Shown here in pieces: positions 1 to 8,905 of a DNA stretch of 64,000 nucleotides (positions within the stretch are counted from its first letter, which is position 1; every line of letters starts with the position of its first letter). This DNA is from Pumilibacter intestinalis (GTDB lineage Bacteria > Bacillota > Clostridia > Christensenellales > Pumilibacteraceae): assembly GCF_943193005.1 (NCBI RefSeq), contig NZ_CALPCH010000003.1, positions 124,001 to 188,000 of the forward strand, in the 5' to 3' direction. The notes under the pieces were generated by a model. The model had not been told where the DNA came from. It did no database searches and saw nothing but the letters and a program-made list of their open reading frames with translations. The translations under genes and the position numbers were made by a program.

Positions 1-2940
1 TATATAGACTTTTCGCGCGAGCCCGTGCTCGAACTCAATGTGACGGGCGCGTCCAATCAGTACGCGATTAAAATCTACGTAGACGGCATGGAAGAACCCA
101 CGGGCACGTATGTGGTGAAAGACAATTCGGCTACGGGAAAAATAGAACTTTATATAAACGAAGAACTCAAGAAAGAGGACCGCACGTTTTTCCGCGAGGG
201 TGCGCATTTAAGCTCGGTGCAGATTGCCGCAACGGGCGGCGCCGGCGCGTGGGTGGAGGTTTCGGACGTATCGGTTTACCACATGTATTCCACGCCCGTG
301 CTCGAAGAACCCGACTCTTACGAATGGGGGCGCGAGTTCGCGGCGGTATGGATGAGCATGTGGACGCCGAGCGGCGGAACTCTTTCTTACAACAACGAAG
401 GCAAAACCGAGATAAGCGGCGGCGCGGCGTTAAGCCCCAAAATTTTCTGCGACCTCGGGCAAAATCCCGTAATATCGCTCATGCCCGTATCCAACACCCC
501 GTATTACGTGGGCGTGATTTTCGAGGGCGATGACACCGTGTACCGTTTGGGCGAATACTCGGGCTCGGAGCGCAGAAATATCGAAATAATGCCCGCAATG
601 CGCAGTAAGTATCCCAACGTGGAAAAGAGCGGAACTCCCAACGTGCGCATAGTTGTGGGAAGCGACGACACCGTTGTGTTCGGAACGGTAAACACCTATT
701 ACCAACTGCCGGTTTGGGGCACAACGGTTAAAGACGAAGCGTGGCTCGACTTTGTGAAAGCGCAGGGCGGCGCGGCGGCTTCGCTCACGCTTGACGCAAG
801 CAAACGCGCCGTAATCAAAAACGACGACAACGTTTCTATTCAAACGAGCATAGGCGGCATGAGCGGAAAGTTTATAGTGGACTTTAACCGTAACCCGCAG
901 CTTGCCATAAGAGTTATAAGCGTGTCCAAAAACGCGCAGTGGCGCGTAACGCTCAAACCGTTTACCGAAAACAAAACTTACGTTTTGCGCGGTTGGAGTC
1001 AACAATACGATTTGCGCAATCCGTTCACGGTAAACGTGGCGGAAGCGGTTAACAACGCTTTGCGCGGCGAACAAAACGTATACGTAAATATAGAGGTAAA
1101 GGGCGGCGGCAACTCCATAACCGTGCGCGACCTCGCCACCTCGTATTCTGTGATACCTCCGCAGTGGGGCAACGTGTACACGCGCGAAATCGCAACGTGG
1201 GAACGCGGCGAAAATCCGTCGAGCGTGAGCGTTGACAACGACGGCAGAGTTACCGTGCGCGAGGCGGCGGCGTTCAGCAACGGACTTTATTCTTCCCGAA
1301 TTTCTACGGTGCGCGAATATCTTCCGTATTTGGTTCTCGACGTGGAGAGCATAGAAAACGGCGGCTGGTACGTAAACGTGACTACCGCGAGCGGAAAGTT
1401 CAACTACGGCGGCAAATCGGGCAGTACGCAAACGGGCAGAGTGGAAATAGACCTCGGCACGCTGTGCGGCTTTGCCGAGGGGACGGAGAACGAATTTTCG
1501 ATAGAAATAGGAGCAACGGGCGAGGGCTTTGCGCTCACTCTCAACTCCGTGGCGTTTTTGCACAAACTCAAAATGCCCGAGGCTTCGTTCGACGTGAACT
1601 CCAACACCGTGAAAGTAACTCTTTCGGAGGGCGCAACGAGATACTCTTACACCGTGCTTAACTCCGAAAACAAAAAAGTGGGCGAGGGGCGTTCGGAGTC
1701 GGCGAGCATTTCGCTTTCCGCGCTCGGGCTTCCCACGGGCGTATACAATATGTATATAGTAGCCGAAGCGGACGGTAAAATATCGTCGTCGCCGCGCAGA
1801 AGAGCGTTTAAGCAAGGCGACGTGCCGTCGGTAACTCTCGGAAAACCCGCGAATATCAAAATGCAAGGTTCGGCGATTGTGTGGGACGAGGTGGAAAACG
1901 TAACCGCGTATTCCTACAAAATTACCGACGCCGACAACAACAAAGTTATTGCTTCGGGCGAAACCGAGCAAGCCCGCTTCGACCTCGCCTCGATTGGGCT
2001 TACCGCGTTTAACCACTCCGTGGAGCTTACCGCGCTCGGCGACGATGCTGTTTATCTCACGGGCGAAACGGTGCGCTTCGAGTTCTTCACGGGTGTTGCC
2101 GCAAGATTTACGCCGAGGTCGTTCGCAACCATGACGAGCACCAACAACGGCGCGTACGGCGAATACGACGCCGAGAGCGGCACGGCAAAAATAATCGTAC
2201 CCAACAACGCCAACTGGGGCAACGTGGCTTCGCTCGCGTTCACTCTCGATTTCGACAAGAGCCCCGTGCTCGAAATAAAATTCGGCTCGGAGAATTTGGG
2301 CGGATACTATTTGCAGATAAACATAGACGGCAAAGTATATTACCTGTGCGACAACACGTTTGATTTTTCGGATATTATTCTCGATATAGGCGGTGTGCTC
2401 GCCTCGAGAGAGGACGGACCTTCGGAACGCATAACCGGCAAGCACAACGTGCGCATACTGTTCGGCGCAACGGGCGACGTCATAACAAACTCGCCCGTGG
2501 TGAATATTCGTTCGGCGCGAGTGATTGAAATGACCGAGGGGCGCGGCACGCCCGTATTCGGCGAACTCGCAACTCCCACGGTGAGAGTGTCGGGTAAAAC
2601 CGCGAGTTGGAACGCCGTGGAGCACGCAACGAAATACAGCGTTGTGATACGCAACGAGGTGGGCGTTCTCATTTCCGAAACGGTTACCGGCACGAGTTAC
2701 GATTTCTCCGTTTTGGCGGTTGACGGCGAATATGCCATAGAGGTTACCGCAATCGGCGACAACTATTACAACAGCGACACCGCGGTGGTGGTGTTTATGC
2801 TCGGCGCGGACGACGGCTCGCAAAGCGGATGCGGTTGCGGTTCGGCATACGGAGCGGAGTTCACGATTGGCGGCGCGGCACTGCTCGCGATATCCGCCGC
2901 AATACTTGCAAGGAGAAAGAAAAGAAATGAAAACAAATAA
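1..2940 (+). CDS. Large modular surface protein with C-terminal Cys-Gly/TM anchor (5' truncated)
   Basis: The frame is open from the first base, so the N-terminus and any signal peptide lie outside the window; about 980 residues are visible. I see four loosely similar beta-rich modules of about 130-150 residues (roughly residues 100-230, 230-375, 380-540 and 720-850, counted from position 25). Shorter fibronectin-III-like modules lie at roughly 540-625, 625-720 and 855-930. The C-terminus has the motif GCGCGS, then a hydrophobic helix, then RRKK. This tripartite layout resembles CTERM sorting signals such as Synergist-CTERM rather than LPXTG. The stop overlaps the next gene by 14 bp, implying coupled translation. 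I infer a secreted, membrane-anchored carbohydrate-binding or adhesive protein; substrate unknown. Confidence 0.7.
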   Translation, partial: YIDFSREPVLELNVTGASNQYAIKIYVDGMEEPTGTYVVKDNSATGKIELYINEELKKEDRTFFREGAHLSSVQIAATGGAGAWVEVSDVSVYHMYSTPVLEEPDSYEWGREFAAVWMSMWTPSGGTLSYNNEGKTEISGGAALSPKIFCDLGQNPVISLMPVSNTPYYVGVIFEGDDTVYRLGEYSGSERRNIEIMPAMRSKYPNVEKSGTPNVRIVVGSDDTVVFGTVNTYYQLPVWGTTVKDEAWLDFVKAQGGAAASLTLDASKRAVIKNDDNVSIQTSIGGMSGKFIVDFNRNPQLAIRVISVSKNAQWRVTLKPFTENKTYVLRGWSQQYDLRNPFTVNVAEAVNNALRGEQNVYVNIEVKGGGNSITVRDLATSYSVIPPQWGNVYTREIATWERGENPSSVSVDNDGRVTVREAAAFSNGLYSSRISTVREYLPYLVLDVESIENGGWYVNVTTASGKFNYGGKSGSTQTGRVEIDLGTLCGFAEGTENEFSIEIGATGEGFALTLNSVAFLHKLKMPEASFDVNSNTVKVTLSEGATRYSYTVLNSENKKVGEGRSESASISLSALGLPTGVYNMYIVAEADGKISSSPRRRAFKQGDVPSVTLGKPANIKMQGSAIVWDEVENVTAYSYKITDADNNKVIASGETEQARFDLASIGLTAFNHSVELTALGDDAVYLTGETVRFEFFTGVAARFTPRSFATMTSTNNGAYGEYDAESGTAKIIVPNNANWGNVASLAFTLDFDKSPVLEIKFGSENLGGYYLQINIDGKVYYLCDNTFDFSDIILDIGGVLASREDGPSERITGKHNVRILFGATGDVITNSPVVNIRSARVIEMTEGRGTPVFGELATPTVRVSGKTASWNAVEHATKYSVVIRNEVGVLISETVTGTSYDFSVLAVDGEYAIEVTAIGDNYYNSDTAVVVFMLGADDGSQSGCGCGSAYGAEFTIGGAALLAISAAILARRKKRNENK

Positions 2941-3868
2941 CAGTAATAGCGCGAAGTCTTGTAAAGAGCTTTACGAAGCGTTCGACCGCTCGCAGGTGAA
3001 AGGCGCAAAGATTTGCACGTTCGAGGGCGTGGACGGTTACGACGTATACAATCCGTCTGTGCCGTTCACGCTCGGCGGCAAACGCTATATCGCGGGCAGA
3101 GTGGAGAAGCGACGGGACGAACGCTCGCACGTGCGCTTCTTCGAAGAAAAAAACGGCGTATTTCACGCCGTTCCGTCTAAGATACTCAATTTGCAAGACC
3201 CGTTCGTTTCCATAATAAACAACGAGGTGATTTTGGGCGGCGTTCAGGTGGAGTATTTCACCGACTACTGCATTTGGACCACCGAGTTTTACCGCATGAA
3301 AAGTCTTGAAGATATAGAACTTATAACTCGCGGACCCAAACTTATGAAAGATATTCGTCTTGTTCAGCTCAAAAACGGAAAAATAGGAGTGTTTACCCGT
3401 CCGCAGGGGCAAAAAATGCTTGACGAATACGGTTGCGTTGCCAAAATCGGATTTACGGTTGCCGACAGCCTTGCCGACCTAAATCCCGAAATGATGGAGT
3501 CCGCTCCGTTTATAGAAGATATTTTCAAGCCCGACGAGTGGGGCGGCTGTAACCATGCCATGCTGTTGGAAAACGGAGAGTTGGGCGTTGTGGGGCATAT
3601 AGCTTCCCGCACCTACGAGGGCAAGGAACAGAGGCTTCATTACTACGGCATGGCGTTCCGCTTCAACCCCGAAACGCTCAAGGCAAGCGCCGTTAAGATG
3701 ATAATATCGCGCGACTGTTTCCCCGCCGCGGAGGGCAAACGCCCCGATTTAACCGACGTTACGTTTACCGCGGGCATAGTGCCCGATTGCGGCGGCAAAG
3801 CCACGGTTTGGTCGGGACTCGGCGACGTGAACGTGGGGTGCGCCGAAATTCCCGACCCATTCGCGTAA
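2927..3868 (+). CDS. DUF1861 family protein (GH43/GH130-like beta-propeller)
   Basis: This 313-residue protein carries the hallmarks I know for DUF1861: GYDVYNPSVPF and IAGRVEKR near the N-terminus, LQDPFVS, GPKLMKDIRL, FTRPQGQ, GHIASR and a C-terminal IPDPF. DUF1861 proteins are five-bladed propellers related to glycoside hydrolase/phosphorylase propellers, but no reaction has been firmly assigned. I chose the ATG at 2927 because AAGGAG at 2909-2914 precedes it and it overlaps the upstream surface-protein gene. The coupling suggests both act on the same external or imported glycan. No signal peptide is visible, so it should be cytoplasmic. Confidence 0.8.
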   Translation: MKTNNSNSAKSCKELYEAFDRSQVKGAKICTFEGVDGYDVYNPSVPFTLGGKRYIAGRVEKRRDERSHVRFFEEKNGVFHAVPSKILNLQDPFVSIINNEVILGGVQVEYFTDYCIWTTEFYRMKSLEDIELITRGPKLMKDIRLVQLKNGKIGVFTRPQGQKMLDEYGCVAKIGFTVADSLADLNPEMMESAPFIEDIFKPDEWGGCNHAMLLENGELGVVGHIASRTYEGKEQRLHYYGMAFRFNPETLKASAVKMIISRDCFPAAEGKRPDLTDVTFTAGIVPDCGGKATVWSGLGDVNVGCAEIPDPFA

Positions 3869-3934
3869 TACTTTGTAACAGAATGTAATAATTTATAATA
3901 GTTTATAATAAGGTTTGTGTTCCATAGGGAGAAT

Positions 3935-4039
3935 ATGAAAAACAATAAATATCAATCGAACGCACCTAAAAGGACAAGTCAAGGTAACAATGTAATTGGA
4001 ATAGCAGAAGCTGTTCCAATTTTTTATGATATAATGTGA
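3935..4039 (+). CDS. Possible 34-residue ORF spanning a terminator
   Basis: An ATG at 3935 follows AGGGAG with good spacing and opens a 34-codon ORF ending at TGA 4037. Its second half is made of the terminator hairpin at 3995-4027. No family is recognised. It may be a relic or a chance ORF, and I give it low weight. Confidence 0.2.
   Translation: MKNNKYQSNAPKRTSQGNNVIGIAEAVPIFYDIM
3995..4027 (+). terminator. Rho-independent terminator upstream of glnN
   Basis: An 11-bp stem (ATTGGAATAGC / GCTGTTCCAAT, with one G-U pair) closes a four-base loop and is followed by TTTTTAT. It would end transcripts from the surface-protein/DUF1861 pair and isolate the nitrogen operon. Confidence 0.7.
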
Positions 4040-4088
4040 GCTTATATCAAAGACTAAAATATACAAATCTCAAGTGTAGGCCTATTGA

Positions 4089-4117
4089 TTGACATTATAT
4101 TATAGTGTGATTATACT
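4089..4117 (+). promoter_or_regulatory. Sigma-A promoter of the nitrogen operon
   Basis: TTGACA (4089-4094), a 17-bp spacer and TATACT (4112-4117) lie 41 bp before the glnN start. The match to consensus is nearly perfect. I see no obvious LysR-type or GlnR-type palindrome overlapping it. Confidence 0.8.
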
Positions 4118-4157
4118 TAATACCGTAAAATAAAAACAGTTTGAAAGGAGTAAACAA

Positions 4158-6248
4158 ATGAAATTACCTGAAAATTTCGGAGAGAATGTTTTTAACGATG
4201 CGGTGCAAAAGGATACTTTGCCCAGTGATACGTACAAAGCATTACGCGCAACCATAGAGGAAGGTAAACCACTGGATACTGCTATTGCGGGCTCTGTAGC
4301 TTCCGCTATGAAAAAGTGGGCAATATCGAAGGGCGCGACACATTTCACGCATTGGTTTCAGCCGCTTACGGGGCTTACCGCCGAAAAGCACGACAGCTTC
4401 ATAGAGCCCGAAAGCGATCACGTTATAATGAAATTTTCGGGTAAAAATTTAATAGTGGGCGAACCCGACGCGTCGAGTTTTCCGTCTGGTGGATCACGTG
4501 CAACGTATATGGCGCGCGGCTATACGGCGTGGGATCCGACGTCGCCCGCATTTGTGAAAGACGGAACGCTTTACATACCGTCTATTTTCGTATCGTACAC
4601 CGGCGAAACGCTTGATAAAAAAGCCCCGCTGTTAAAATCCATGTCGGCGCTCGACAAACAAGCAAAGAGAATATTGAAGTTATTCGGTATAGAGTGCAAA
4701 AAGGTTGCTACTACAGTAGGTCCGGAACAGGAGTATTTCCTTATTTCGGCAGAGGACTACGAAAGGAGAAAAGATTTGCGCTTATGCGGAAGGACTCTTT
4801 TCGGTGCACCGGCTTCGCGTGGGCAAGAGCTTGAAGATCACTATTTCGGTGTGCTTAAACCCGCAATTTCGGCATACATGCGCGATTTGGACGCCGAACT
4901 GTGGAGTTACGGGATTCTATCCAAAACCAAGCATAACGAGGTGGCTCCCGCGCAACACGAAATGGCTCCGGTATTCACTACGAGCAATATTTCGGTCGAC
5001 GCCAATATGCTCACTATGGAAATCATGAAAAAGGTTGCCGAAAAGCACGGGCTTGTTTGTCTTTTGCACGAAAAGCCTTTTGAGGGGATAAACGGCAGCG
5101 GCAAGCATAACAATTGGTCGATGTCTACCGATACGGGCTTAAATCTCCTTAATCCGGGTAAAGAGCCGGAGAATAATACGCTTTTCAAACTGGTGCTTGC
5201 GGCGGTTATTAAGTCTGTGGATGATTATCAGGGAATTTTGCGTGCGTCGGTTGCTTCTGCCGGCAACGATCACAGATTGGGTGCAAACGAAGCGCCGCCC
5301 GCAATTATATCGGTTTATCTCGGCGATCAACTGGGAGCGCTTGTCGATTGTATTGTAAAAGGGGAAAGCTATGTTCCCGTCAAGGCGGAAAAAGGCAGTA
5401 TAGGCGTTCCGGAAAGTCCTATATTTCCAAAAGATGCAACCGACAGAAACCGTACGTCGCCGTTTGCGTTTACCGGCAATAAATTCGAATTCCGTATGCC
5501 CGGCTCACAAGCAAACGTTGCCGATCCTAACATTGTGTTGAACACAATCGTTGCCGACGCCTTTGCTGCTTTTGCCGATGAGCTCGAGAAAGCGAAAGAT
5601 ATCGAAGCTGCGGCGAATAAAATCATCAAGCGCGAGTTAAAGGCGCATTATCGTATTATTTTCAACCTTGACGGCTACGGTCCCGATTGGGAACCCGAAG
5701 CGGCGAAAAGAGGACTTTTGAACAACAAAAACACAGCCGATGCGGTGCCTGTATTCTTTGAAAAGAAAAATATAGACGTATTTGTTCGTAACGGTGTTTA
5801 TACCGAGCAGGAAGCGGTTGCGCGAGGCGAAGTCGCACTCGAAAACTACAGTAAGATAATCAATATAGAAGCGCTTACTATGCTCGATATGGCAAAACAA
5901 GATATTATACCCGCTCTTTCCGATTACGTTGCGAAGCTCAGCGCAAATCTCACGACAAAGAAGTCGGCGGTAAGCGGTGCGCCTTCGCTTGCGGAAACCA
6001 CTCTTATTACCGAGCTTGCGACGCTTAATGACAAATTGTTTACGGCGGTGCGCAAATTGGAAGGCGATTTGGCGAACATAGATAAAGACGACGTAAGAGC
6101 CGCATCCAAAGCGATGGCTCATACGATTATTCCCGATATGGAAGACGTGCGCACGGTAGCGGACGAAGCCGAAAAACTTGCGGCAAGCAACTATTGGCCG
6201 TATCCTTCATACAGTGATATGTTATACAGAGTTAAATATGCAAAATAA
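4158..6248 (+). CDS. glnN: Glutamine synthetase type III
   Basis: This enzyme makes glutamine from glutamate, ammonium and ATP in the cytoplasm. At 696 residues it has the length typical of GSIII, not the 440-470 of GSI. Diagnostic motifs are visible: GPEQEYFLIS (metal and glutamate site), KHNEVAPAQHEMAP, GSGKHNNWSM, and GANEAPPAIISVYLG near the ATP site. GGAG precedes the ATG at 4158. It is the first gene of an operon that continues with NAD synthetase, an ammonium transporter and glutamate synthase, so it should supply the glutamine used by the downstream GOGAT. The 3' end overlaps nadE by 11 bp. Confidence 0.95.
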   Translation: MKLPENFGENVFNDAVQKDTLPSDTYKALRATIEEGKPLDTAIAGSVASAMKKWAISKGATHFTHWFQPLTGLTAEKHDSFIEPESDHVIMKFSGKNLIVGEPDASSFPSGGSRATYMARGYTAWDPTSPAFVKDGTLYIPSIFVSYTGETLDKKAPLLKSMSALDKQAKRILKLFGIECKKVATTVGPEQEYFLISAEDYERRKDLRLCGRTLFGAPASRGQELEDHYFGVLKPAISAYMRDLDAELWSYGILSKTKHNEVAPAQHEMAPVFTTSNISVDANMLTMEIMKKVAEKHGLVCLLHEKPFEGINGSGKHNNWSMSTDTGLNLLNPGKEPENNTLFKLVLAAVIKSVDDYQGILRASVASAGNDHRLGANEAPPAIISVYLGDQLGALVDCIVKGESYVPVKAEKGSIGVPESPIFPKDATDRNRTSPFAFTGNKFEFRMPGSQANVADPNIVLNTIVADAFAAFADELEKAKDIEAAANKIIKRELKAHYRIIFNLDGYGPDWEPEAAKRGLLNNKNTADAVPVFFEKKNIDVFVRNGVYTEQEAVARGEVALENYSKIINIEALTMLDMAKQDIIPALSDYVAKLSANLTTKKSAVSGAPSLAETTLITELATLNDKLFTAVRKLEGDLANIDKDDVRAASKAMAHTIIPDMEDVRTVADEAEKLAASNYWPYPSYSDMLYRVKYAK

Positions 6249-6960
6249 GTTATCGGAAATTATGAAATGGTTGTGCCGGTACAAAGATAATACACAGTGT
6301 CGCGGCGTAGTCATTGGAATAAGTGGGGGCAAAGACAGCACAACGGTTGCTATGCTTGCAAAGAAAGTTTGGGGTGACAAAGTATTCGGCGTACTCATGC
6401 CGAACGGAATTCAAAAAGATATAGACGATGCATTTAATATAGTTAAGACTCTTGGCATCGAACATTGTGTCGTCAATATCAATACTACTTACAACTCACT
6501 TGTCAACGCGGTCGAGAATTGCCGTTGTATTACCGATAAGGCAAAGACGAATGTCGCGCCGAGACTTCGAATGACCGTTTTGTATGCGATTGCTCAGTCG
6601 CTCGGATATAGGGTTATCGGTACCGGTAACGCAAGTGAAGCATATGTAGGTTGGACAACCAAATGGGGTGACGGCGCATACGACTTCAATCCCATCGCAC
6701 ATTTAACCTGTACGGAAGTTATGGCTCTCGGTGAACTGCTTGCCGATCAATTCGGATTGGATAAAAAGTATGTTGTAAAGACGCCGTCGGACGGCTTGTG
6801 CGGTAAGACCGATGAAGATAGCTTTGGGTTTACCTATGTCGCTCTCGATGACTATATAAGCGGCGATATGACAAACATCGATTATGAAACCGTTCGCAAG
6901 ATTGAGCAAATGCATCAAGCGTCGGAGCATAAAAGAAATATGCCTGCCACATTAAAATAG
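6238..6960 (+). CDS. nadE: NAD+ synthetase, ammonia-dependent (single domain)
   Basis: This protein should adenylate nicotinate adenine dinucleotide and amidate it with free ammonia to NAD+. It has 240 residues with no nitrilase domain, which marks the ammonia-dependent form. The PP-loop reads GISGGKDS, where most NadE proteins have SGGIDS. The later GTGNASEAYVGWTTKWGDG and FNPIAHLT are typical of the family. The ATG at 6238 lies inside the end of glnN, so translation is coupled. A second, glutamine-dependent NadE is encoded at 32004-33896. Its place between glutamine synthetase and the ammonium channel suggests that NAD supply is tied to ammonium status. A related amidotransferase-like role cannot be excluded. 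Confidence 0.85.
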   Translation: MQNKLSEIMKWLCRYKDNTQCRGVVIGISGGKDSTTVAMLAKKVWGDKVFGVLMPNGIQKDIDDAFNIVKTLGIEHCVVNINTTYNSLVNAVENCRCITDKAKTNVAPRLRMTVLYAIAQSLGYRVIGTGNASEAYVGWTTKWGDGAYDFNPIAHLTCTEVMALGELLADQFGLDKKYVVKTPSDGLCGKTDEDSFGFTYVALDDYISGDMTNIDYETVRKIEQMHQASEHKRNMPATLK

Positions 6961-6984
6961 TATTACATTTTTAGGAGAAAATAT

Positions 6985-8805
6985 ATGTTGGACGAACAAA
7001 TCTATGCACTTGTCGGTGACTATGCTTTCAGCATTTGGTTTCTGATAGGTGCCGCACTCGTGTTCTTTATGCAATGCGGCTTTGCAATGGTGGAGACGGG
7101 CTTTACCCGTGCCAAGAATGCAGGCAACATTATAATGAAGAACTTGATGGACTTCTGTATCGGTACGGTTGTGTTTATGCTTCTCGGCTTTTCTCTGCTC
7201 ATAGGGCAGGAGGCGGTCGGAGGCTTTATAGGCGTGCCCACGATGGGACTGTTCAGCGACTTTTCAACTTTCGTTGCCGAAAATGCTTCGAGCTTTGTTT
7301 TTAACCTTGTATTCTGTGCAACTGCGGCGACTATTGTTTCGGGCGCAATGGCAGAGCGTACGCGTTTTATTTCTTACTGCATCTATTCGGCGCTCATTTC
7401 TCTCGTAGTTTATCCCGTGGAAGCGGGTTGGGTTTGGGGCAACGGCTGGCTTGTAAATTTGGGATTTGTCGATTTCGCCGGCTCGGCTTGTATCCACACC
7501 GTAGGCGGTATCGCTGCACTTATCGGTGCAATTATGCTCAAACCCCGTATCGGTAAGTACGAACGCAATGCGGAAGGAAAAGTTATAAAGGTTAACGCGA
7601 TTCAAGGTCACAGCCTGACGCTCGGCGCACTCGGCTGTTTCATCCTTTGGTTCGGTTGGTACGGCTTCAACGGCGCGGCGGCGACGTCGTTAAGCTCACT
7701 TGCTAACATCTTTCTGACAACAACCATAGCGCCGGCTATTGCAACAGTCGTGTGTATGATATTCACTTGGATCAAGAACAAAAAGCCAGATGTGTCTATG
7801 TGCCTTAACGCATCGCTTGCCGGACTTGTGGCGATTACCGCAGGCTGCTATACCGTTGACGCTCTTGGCGCAACGGTAATCGGCGCGGTTTCGGGAATTC
7901 TTGTTGTTGTCGTGGCGGAACTGTTGGATAAAAAATTGCATATAGACGACCCCGTGGGGGCTGTTGCGGTACACTGTGCAAACGGCATATGGGGAACAAT
8001 CGCGGTCGGTTTCTTTGCTTGCGTAGATTTCCAAAGCGGTGCGGCGGGTATTGATGCTGCGGGGAATCTTATCGACAAGTCAATGCTTGGTGTGTTCTAC
8101 GGCGGAAACGGATATTTGCTCGGCATACAGCTTGCGGGTGTTCTTGCAATTATAGCGTGGACCGTTGTGTTGATGATTCTCATCTTTGGTGGTATCAAGT
8201 ATATTCCTGTAATGATCAAAGAAAAATGCGGGCTTATTAAGGCAATCAAGATCGGCAAGACATGGAATGGGCTTCGTGCTTCGGCAGACGACGAAGTGGC
8301 GGGACTGGATATTTCCGAACACGGGCTTGACAGTGCGTACGCAGACTTTTTACCCACTGCGCCTTCCTATGACGGCGAGGGCGCAACTGTGGATGTAAGC
8401 GGAGTTCAGCCTGCAAATATAGAGCTTGTTCCTAACACAGCCGAAAGCTACACTAAAGTAACGATTATTACCGGCCAAGACAAGTTCCTAACGCTCAAAG
8501 ACGCTATGGCACAGATAGGCGTTACAGGCATGACGGTTTCTACCGTAATGGGTTGCGGAGCGCAAAGCGGCAAGACGGGGCAATACAGAGGCGTTAAAAC
8601 TTCTATGCACCTTCTTCCCAAAATTCAAGTGGAGGTTGTTGTTTCCGAAGTCGATCCCAAGCTTGTGGTTGCCGTAGCGCAAAAGGTTCTTGCCGACGGA
8701 AATTATGGCGCGGGTAAGATTTTTGTAAGCAACGTAGAAAATGTGATGCGCGTTCGCACTGGCGAGACGGGCAAAGCGGCACTCTCCAACGAGGTTACAG
8801 ACTAA
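6985..8805 (+). CDS. amt: Ammonium transporter fused to a C-terminal PII signalling domain
   Basis: Residues 1 to about 430 form an Amt/MEP ammonium channel with about 11 membrane helices, including the start motif VFFMQCGFAMVETGF, the GSACIHTVGG histidine and the AVHCANGIWG histidine of the twin-His pore. After a linker, residues about 485-606 match PII (GlnB/GlnK): ITGVTGMTVS-like core, T-loop GQYRGVKTS, LPKIQVEVVV and the nucleotide-binding MRVRTGETG. The T-loop keeps YRG but has Thr where enteric PII has the uridylylated Tyr51. The fusion probably gates the channel by ATP/ADP and 2-oxoglutarate in cis. It starts 24 bp after nadE with AGGAGA upstream. No separate glnK is seen. Confidence 0.93.
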   Translation: MLDEQIYALVGDYAFSIWFLIGAALVFFMQCGFAMVETGFTRAKNAGNIIMKNLMDFCIGTVVFMLLGFSLLIGQEAVGGFIGVPTMGLFSDFSTFVAENASSFVFNLVFCATAATIVSGAMAERTRFISYCIYSALISLVVYPVEAGWVWGNGWLVNLGFVDFAGSACIHTVGGIAALIGAIMLKPRIGKYERNAEGKVIKVNAIQGHSLTLGALGCFILWFGWYGFNGAAATSLSSLANIFLTTTIAPAIATVVCMIFTWIKNKKPDVSMCLNASLAGLVAITAGCYTVDALGATVIGAVSGILVVVVAELLDKKLHIDDPVGAVAVHCANGIWGTIAVGFFACVDFQSGAAGIDAAGNLIDKSMLGVFYGGNGYLLGIQLAGVLAIIAWTVVLMILIFGGIKYIPVMIKEKCGLIKAIKIGKTWNGLRASADDEVAGLDISEHGLDSAYADFLPTAPSYDGEGATVDVSGVQPANIELVPNTAESYTKVTIITGQDKFLTLKDAMAQIGVTGMTVSTVMGCGAQSGKTGQYRGVKTSMHLLPKIQVEVVVSEVDPKLVVAVAQKVLADGNYGAGKIFVSNVENVMRVRTGETGKAALSNEVTD

Positions 8806-8834
8806 CAATTTTGCTCACAATCAAATTATTCGGG

Positions 8835-8864
8835 AGCCGTGCAGTATTATTTGGCTGTGCGGCT
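8835..8864 (+). other. Intercistronic hairpin between amt and the GOGAT genes
   Basis: AGCCG..CAG pairs with CTG..CGGCT across the 100-bp gap between the two halves of the operon, with a TG/TG internal mismatch. It lacks a T-run, so it is more likely a processing or stability element than a terminator. Confidence 0.35.
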
Positions 8865-8905
8865 TTCGGGTACTTAGAAATCGAGCGAAAAAAAGGATAA
8901 ATATA

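Noticed and set aside
430-2823. 797-codon open frame on the minus strand opposite the surface-protein gene
   Set aside because: It is a shadow of the GC-rich codon pattern on the plus strand. Its composition (many Arg, His, Val) is not protein-like and it has no ribosome site.
4030-4157. Glutamine or T-box riboswitch in the glnN leader
   Set aside because: The region from the predicted start to the ATG is about 35 nt, too short, and no conserved riboswitch core is visible.
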